From Desertibaculum subflavum (GTDB lineage Bacteria > Pseudomonadota > Alphaproteobacteria > Ferrovibrionales > Ferrovibrionaceae), in assembly GCA_003576705.1 (NCBI GenBank), contig QOZS01000005.1, forward strand, positions 81,070-145,069: a DNA stretch of 64,000 nucleotides, written 5' to 3'. Both the position numbers and the translations under genes were made by a program. Positions 59,634 through 64,000 of the stretch are shown in pieces. The notes under the pieces are model-generated. The model was not told the origin of the DNA. It did no database searches and worked only from the letters and a program-made list of their open reading frames with translations. How positions within the stretch are numbered: position 1 is the first letter of the stretch; each line of letters starts with the position of its first letter.

Positions 59634-60538
59634 CGCGTCGCATCGCCGTTCTGATGGGAGGGCTGTCGGCCGAGCGCGAGGTGTCGCTGGTGACCGGTCG
59701 CGCGGTGCTCGAAGCATTGCACGCGCGCGGCCACGACGCTTTCGGCATCGATGTCGGCGCCGATCTCTGCGAACGGCTGCGCAAGGAGGCGCCCACCATC
59801 TGCTTCAACGCGCTGCACGGCCGCTGGGGCGAGGACGGCACGGTACAGGGCATGCTGGAGATCCTGCGCATTCCCTATACCCATTCGGGCGTGCTCGCTT
59901 CCGCGCTCGGCATGCACAAGCCGACCGCGCGCCGGCTCTTCGTCGAGGCTGGCCTGCCCGTCGCCGACGGCATGGTGGTGCGCCGCGACAAGCTCACCTC
60001 AGGCGACCCGATGCCGCGCCCCTATGTGGTGAAGCCGATCAACGAAGGTTCCTCGGTCGGCGTGCGCCTGGTCTTCCAGGGCGACAATTTCGATCCCGCC
60101 GCGGATCTCGCCGGCCTCGGAGCGGAAGTGCTGATCGAACGCTACATTCCGGGCCGCGAAGTCCACGTCGCCGTGATGGGCGAGCGCGCGCTCGGCGCGG
60201 TCGAGATCCGGCCCAAGGGCCGCTTCTACGATTACGAGGCCAAGTACACCGAAGGCCGTGCCGATCATCTGATGCCGGCGCCGCTGCCGGCGGAGGACTA
60301 TCAGGAGGCGCTGCGGCTCGCGCTGGCGGCGCATCGGGCGCTCGGCTGCCGCGGCGTCTCGCGCACCGACCTGCGCTACGACGACACCGGCACGCGGGCG
60401 CGCTTCTACGTGCTGGAAGTCAACACCCAGCCCGGCATGACGCCGCTGTCGTTGGTGCCCGAGATCGCCGCCTATCATGGAATCAGCTTCGGCGAGCTGG
60501 TCGAATGGATGCTGGAGGACGCCGGATGCGACCGCTGA
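59630..60538 (+). CDS. ddl: D-alanine--D-alanine ligase
   Basis: ATP-grasp ligase of 302 residues starting at GTG overlapping the murB stop. Blocks are VLMGGLSAEREVSLVTG, ALHGRWGEDGTVQG, VVKPINEGSSVGVRLV, YEAKYTEGRADHLMPAPL and YVLEVNTQPGMTPLSLVPE cut at its end. It supplies D-Ala-D-Ala to MurF. The omega-loop region has the Tyr-containing form (DYEAKYTEG), consistent with a dipeptide ligase. Confidence 0.97.
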   Translation: MTRRIAVLMGGLSAEREVSLVTGRAVLEALHARGHDAFGIDVGADLCERLRKEAPTICFNALHGRWGEDGTVQGMLEILRIPYTHSGVLASALGMHKPTARRLFVEAGLPVADGMVVRRDKLTSGDPMPRPYVVKPINEGSSVGVRLVFQGDNFDPAADLAGLGAEVLIERYIPGREVHVAVMGERALGAVEIRPKGRFYDYEAKYTEGRADHLMPAPLPAEDYQEALRLALAAHRALGCRGVSRTDLRYDDTGTRARFYVLEVNTQPGMTPLSLVPEIAAYHGISFGELVEWMLEDAGCDR

Positions 60539-61443
60539 CCGCGGATCGCGAGGCGCGCCCGGCGCCCAACCCGCCGGCCCGGCGCGAGCCGCTGATCCGG
60601 CTCAAGCGGCGCGATGGCCGGCGCGGCGCCCAGCGCACCTGGTATCGCCGTCCCTCGTTGATCGCGGGCGCCGCGGGCGCGGTGCTGCTGATCGGGACCG
60701 GAGCCGTCGCCTGGCTTAGCGGATGGGCCGCCGACCTCGCGGCCGAGATGGGCCGCTCGGCCCGTCAGGCAACGGTAACTGCCGGCTTCGCTATCGCCCA
60801 TGTCAATGTGGTCGGCCGGGAATCGACGCCGCGCGACGAGCTGCTCGCCGCCATCGGCGTGGGGCGCGGCGATCCGATCCTGTTCTTCGATGTCGACGAG
60901 GCAAGGGCGAAGATCGAGCGGATCTCGTGGGTTCGCGCCGCGGCGGTGCGGCGCATGCTGCCCGATACGGTGCTGATCGAACTCTCCGAGCGGGTGCCGG
61001 CCGCGCGTTGGCAGATCGACGGCCAGACCTTGCTGATCGACCGCGAAGGCAAGCTGCTGCGCGGCCCCGACATCAGCGCCTATCAGCATCTGAAGCGTGT
61101 CGTCGGCCCCGGCGCGGCCGACAAGGCCGGCGAGCTGTTCGACCTGCTGGCGGTGGAGCCGCAGCTGTTCGCCCGCGTCAAGGACGCCGTGCGCGTGCGC
61201 GGGCGCCGCTGGGATCTCGCCTTCGACAACGGCGTCATCGTCATGCTGCCGGAGGAAGGCGCCGACTTCGCCTGGCGCCATCTCGCCACGCTCGACCGCG
61301 AGAAGGGATTGCTCAGCAAGGCAATCGTTGCAGTCGATCTGCGTTTGCCCGAGAAGCTGGTGGTGAAGATGTTGTCCGATTCGGTGCCCCAACCTCCGGC
61401 CGCGCCCGCTCCGCCGCGCAAGGCTGGCGGCAAGAACGCGTGA
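60526..61443 (+). CDS. ftsQ: Cell division protein FtsQ
   Basis: Bitopic protein of 305 residues. A basic cytoplasmic N-terminus with many Arg/Pro precedes one helix at about residues 44-66 (LIAGAAGAVLLIGTGAVAWL). The POTRA domain (FAIAHVNVVGRESTPRDELLAAIG, LFFDVDEARAKIERISWVRAA) and the FtsQ beta domain follow. It scaffolds FtsB and FtsL. The ATG at 60526 overlaps ddl by 13 bp. Confidence 0.95.
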   Translation: MRPLTADREARPAPNPPARREPLIRLKRRDGRRGAQRTWYRRPSLIAGAAGAVLLIGTGAVAWLSGWAADLAAEMGRSARQATVTAGFAIAHVNVVGRESTPRDELLAAIGVGRGDPILFFDVDEARAKIERISWVRAAAVRRMLPDTVLIELSERVPAARWQIDGQTLLIDREGKLLRGPDISAYQHLKRVVGPGAADKAGELFDLLAVEPQLFARVKDAVRVRGRRWDLAFDNGVIVMLPEEGADFAWRHLATLDREKGLLSKAIVAVDLRLPEKLVVKMLSDSVPQPPAAPAPPRKAGGKNA

Positions 61444-61450
61444 GGACGCG

Positions 61451-62692
61451 ATGGCGGCGGGCAGGCACGGTCTGATCGCGGGGCTGGATGTCGGGACGAC
61501 GAAAGTCGTCTGCTTCATCGCTCGCATCGAGGGCCAGGTGATGCGCGTCGTGGGCATCGGGCATCAGGTCAGCCGCGGCATGCGCGCCGGGGCCGTCGTG
61601 GACATGGAAGGGGTGGAGCAGTCGGTCCGCGCCGCCGTCGACGCCGCCGAGCGCATGGCGGAGACCACCGTCGAGGAGGTCTACGTCTCGATTTCCGGCG
61701 GCCAGCCGCATTCGCACACCGTAGGGGTCGAAGTCTCGATCGGTGGCCACGAGGTCAGCGAGCCGGATGTGCGGCGCGTGCTGGAGCAGGGCCGGCACCG
61801 CGACGAGCCGGGCGAACGGCGTGTCATCCATGCCCTGCCGGTGGGCTACACGATCGACGGCACGCCCTCGATCCGCGATCCGCGCGGGCTGTTCGCCGAC
61901 CGGCTCGGCGTCAACATGCATGTGGTGACGGTGTCGAGCGCGGCCTTGCGCAACCTCGCGGCCTGCGTGGAGCGCGGCCACCTTCGGGTCGCCGGCGTGG
62001 TCGCGGCCCCTTATGCCGACGGGCTGGCCGCGCTGGTGGAAGACGAGATGGATCTCGGCGTCACCCTGATCGACATGGGCGGCGGCTCCACCTCCATCGG
62101 CATCTTCTACGACGGCAATCTCGTGCATACCGACCACGTGCCGATCGGCGGTGCGCATGTGACGCGGGACGTGGCGCGCGGGCTCGGCACCTCGCTGACC
62201 GATGCCGAGCGACTGAAGACGCTCTACGGCAATGCCATGCCGAGCACGGCCGACGAGGCGGAGATGATCGACGTGCCACAGGTCGGTGAGAACGAGGAGG
62301 AGAGCGCGAACCACATGCCGCGCTCGCTGCTGGTCGGCATCATCCGGCCGCGCATCGAGGAAACTTTAGAGCTGGTGCGCGACAAACTCAGGGCATCGCA
62401 ATTCGATCGGCTCGCGGGCAGGCGAATCGTGCTATGCGGCGGAGCGAGTCAGTTGCAGGGCGTTCGCGAGCTGGCCCAGCGGGTGCTCGATCGGCAAGCG
62501 CGCATCGCGCGGCCGATCCGGGTCGCGGGCCTCGCGGAGGCGACCGGCGGTCCCGCTTTCGCCACCTGCGCCGGACTCCTGTCGTACGCCAAGCTGATGC
62601 GCGAGCAGGGACCGCGCGAGACGGCGGCGTCGGCGGAGAAGTCGGGGCTCGGGCTCAAGCGGCTCGGCCGCTGGCTGAAGGCGAACTTGTGA
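61451..62692 (+). CDS. ftsA: Cell division protein FtsA
   Basis: Actin-like protein of 413 residues that tethers FtsZ to the membrane. ATP-binding parts are [32 protein letters not shown] and [13 protein letters not shown]. The C-terminus [15 protein letters not shown] is an amphipathic membrane-targeting helix. The gene starts 7 bp after ftsQ and ends 91 bp before ftsZ. Confidence 0.97.
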   Translation: MAAGRHGLIAGLDVGTTKVVCFIARIEGQVMRVVGIGHQVSRGMRAGAVVDMEGVEQSVRAAVDAAERMAETTVEEVYVSISGGQPHSHTVGVEVSIGGHEVSEPDVRRVLEQGRHRDEPGERRVIHALPVGYTIDGTPSIRDPRGLFADRLGVNMHVVTVSSAALRNLAACVERGHLRVAGVVAAPYADGLAALVEDEMDLGVTLIDMGGGSTSIGIFYDGNLVHTDHVPIGGAHVTRDVARGLGTSLTDAERLKTLYGNAMPSTADEAEMIDVPQVGENEEESANHMPRSLLVGIIRPRIEETLELVRDKLRASQFDRLAGRRIVLCGGASQLQGVRELAQRVLDRQARIARPIRVAGLAEATGGPAFATCAGLLSYAKLMREQGPRETAASAEKSGLGLKRLGRWLKANL

Positions 62693-62783
62693 AGTGCATC
62701 GGCATGGGCGACCGATGCGGCCGCGGCAACGACGCGGTGACGAACGTCTGGGGATATGTACCGGCTTGTCGGAGGACGATGCC

Positions 62784-64000
62784 ATGGGGATCAATTTGAG
62801 CGTGCCGATGGCGCGGGAACTGAAGCCGCGGATCGCAGTGATCGGCGTCGGCGGGGCCGGCGGCAACGCGGTCAACAACATGATCAACTCCTCGCTTGAG
62901 GGCGTGGAGTTCATCGTTGCCAATACCGATGCACAGGCGCTGACCCACTCGCTGACCGAGCGCCGCATCCAGCTCGGCGCCAGCGTGACCCAGGGCCTCG
63001 GCGCCGGCGCGCGTCCGGATGTCGGCCGCCTCGCCGCCGAGGAGGCGAACGACCAGATCCTGGAGCACCTGCAGGGCTGCCACATGGCCTTCGTCACCGC
63101 CGGCATGGGCGGCGGCACCGGCACCGGCGCCGGGCCGGTGATCGCCAAGGTGGCGCGCGATCTCGGTATCCTGACCGTCGGCGTGGTGACCAAGCCCTTC
63201 CACTTCGAGGGCACCAAGCGCATGCGCTCCGCCGACCAGGGCATCGAGGAGCTGCAGCAATATGTCGATACCCTGGTCATCATCCCGAACCAGAACCTGT
63301 TCCGGGTGGCGACCGAGCGCACGACTTTCGCCGAAGCCTTCCGCATGGCGGACAACGTCCTCTACTCGGCGGTGCGCGGCATCACCGACCTGATGGTGAT
63401 GCCCGGCCTGATCAATCTCGACTTCGCCGATGTCCGCACCGTGATGGGTGAGATGGGCAAGGCGATGATGGGCACCGGCGAGGCGGAAGGGCAGAGCCGG
63501 GCGCTGGAAGCGGCCGAAGCCGCCATCGCCAACCCGCTGCTGGACGAGGTGTCGCTCAAGGGCGCCAAGGGCGTGCTGATCAACATCACCGGCGGGCCGG
63601 ACCTGACCCTGTTCGAGGTCGACGAGGCGGCCAACCGCATCCGCAACGAGGTCGACCCCGAGGCCAACATCATCGTCGGCTCCACCTTCGACGACCAGAT
63701 GATGGGCCGCGTGCGCGTCGCCGTGGTGGCGACCGGGATCGAGGTCTCCGCCCAGCAGGGCGCCTCGGGCCGCAATGCGCCGGGCCATCTCCGTTTGGTC
63801 ACGCCGCAGCGCCCGCCGCAGACCGCGCTCGGCGGCATGACGGCCGCCGCGGCCGTGGCGGTCGCCCAGCCGACCTCGGTCGCCATGCCGATGGAGCCGG
63901 CGCAGGCCGCCGCCGTTGCCCAGCAGACGCAGCAGGTGCCGCTCGGCCTGTCGGTGCCGGCCACCGCGCCGCAGGCGGCGGTCGAGCCGGCGGCGCCGCC
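62784..64000 (+). CDS. ftsZ: Cell division protein FtsZ (3' end outside window)
   Basis: Tubulin-like GTPase, 405 codons visible. The GTP-binding signature [10 protein letters not shown] spans residues 109-118, with [21 protein letters not shown], the T7-loop region NLDFADVR, and [22 protein letters not shown]. From about residue 320 the protein becomes an Ala/Pro/Gln-rich C-terminal linker, which runs off the window before the conserved C-terminal peptide. GGAGGAC upstream of the ATG is a strong ribosome binding site. The 91-bp spacer after ftsA may hold its own promoter, not defined here. Confidence 0.97.
   Translation, partial: MGINLSVPMARELKPRIAVIGVGGAGGNAVNNMINSSLEGVEFIVANTDAQALTHSLTERRIQLGASVTQGLGAGARPDVGRLAAEEANDQILEHLQGCHMAFVTAGMGGGTGTGAGPVIAKVARDLGILTVGVVTKPFHFEGTKRMRSADQGIEELQQYVDTLVIIPNQNLFRVATERTTFAEAFRMADNVLYSAVRGITDLMVMPGLINLDFADVRTVMGEMGKAMMGTGEAEGQSRALEAAEAAIANPLLDEVSLKGAKGVLINITGGPDLTLFEVDEAANRIRNEVDPEANIIVGSTFDDQMMGRVRVAVVATGIEVSAQQGASGRNAPGHLRLVTPQRPPQTALGGMTAAAAVAVAQPTSVAMPMEPAQAAAVAQQTQQVPLGLSVPATAPQAAVEPAAP

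Overview
This is a high-GC window in which almost every gene abuts or overlaps the next. It comes from a bacterial chromosome, almost certainly an alphaproteobacterium and plausibly Rhodospirillales-like. The evidence is the fsa–DUF484–xerC block, a DUF2336 protein, a meso-DAP type dcw cluster running mraZ to ftsZ, ethylmalonyl-CoA pathway genes, and an XrtA/PEP-CTERM locus. No insertion sequence, prophage, CRISPR array, tRNA or rRNA was seen. The two edge genes (a yejA-like gene at the left, ftsZ at the right) are cut by the window.

Layout. 1-3557 (minus): fsa-like aldolase, DUF484, xerC and a YejA-type peptide-binding protein, mostly overlapping. 3653-6066 (plus): an ATC-hydrolase-like protein, a DUF2336 protein and a Sel1/SPOR protein. 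6073-8977 (minus): glycerol kinase and a periplasmic M48/TPR protease. 9022-12411 (plus): a gamma-glutamyltransferase-like lipoprotein, an aminotransferase and an ABC ATPase without partners. 12426-13436 (minus): two tandem cupins, one of which has lost its metal ligands. 13682-19332 (plus): a complete urease operon ureDABCEFG plus hupE/ureJ. 19329-21274 (minus): mesaconyl-CoA hydratase and a malyl-CoA lyase/thioesterase-like gene. 21375-25523: an MFS-acyltransferase fusion, an M20 deacylase and an MlaA lipoprotein.

25592-37835 is an exosortase A (XrtA) locus: XrtA-EpsI, the system-associated amidotransferase, a small unknown protein, PrsK/PrsR, the TPR lipoprotein PrsT, a polyprenyl glycosylphosphotransferase, and a 70-residue membrane protein. 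The last has a near-perfect sigma-54 promoter and an upstream dyad. That fits control by PrsR, the sigma-54 activator encoded 5 kb away. A minus-strand pair (GT4 glycosyltransferase; Gfo/Idh/MocA-epimerase fusion) probably serves the same exopolysaccharide pathway. No PEP-CTERM substrate protein is encoded in the window.

41213-45659 carries an AmpD-like amidase, the RNase P RNA gene rnpB with a recognisable promoter, a GNAT acetyltransferase, a GT-A type glycosyltransferase and a large AsmA protein. 45980-64000 is the division and cell-wall cluster mraZ-rsmH-ftsL-ftsI-murE-murF-mraY-murD-ftsW-murG-murC-murB-ddl-ftsQ-ftsA-ftsZ. It is preceded by three TGGG boxes at exact 10-bp spacing, the expected MraZ operator.

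No wholly new multi-gene system was convincingly seen. The best leads are the sigma-54-controlled small membrane protein, the two-dehydrogenase fusion, and the cupin pair.
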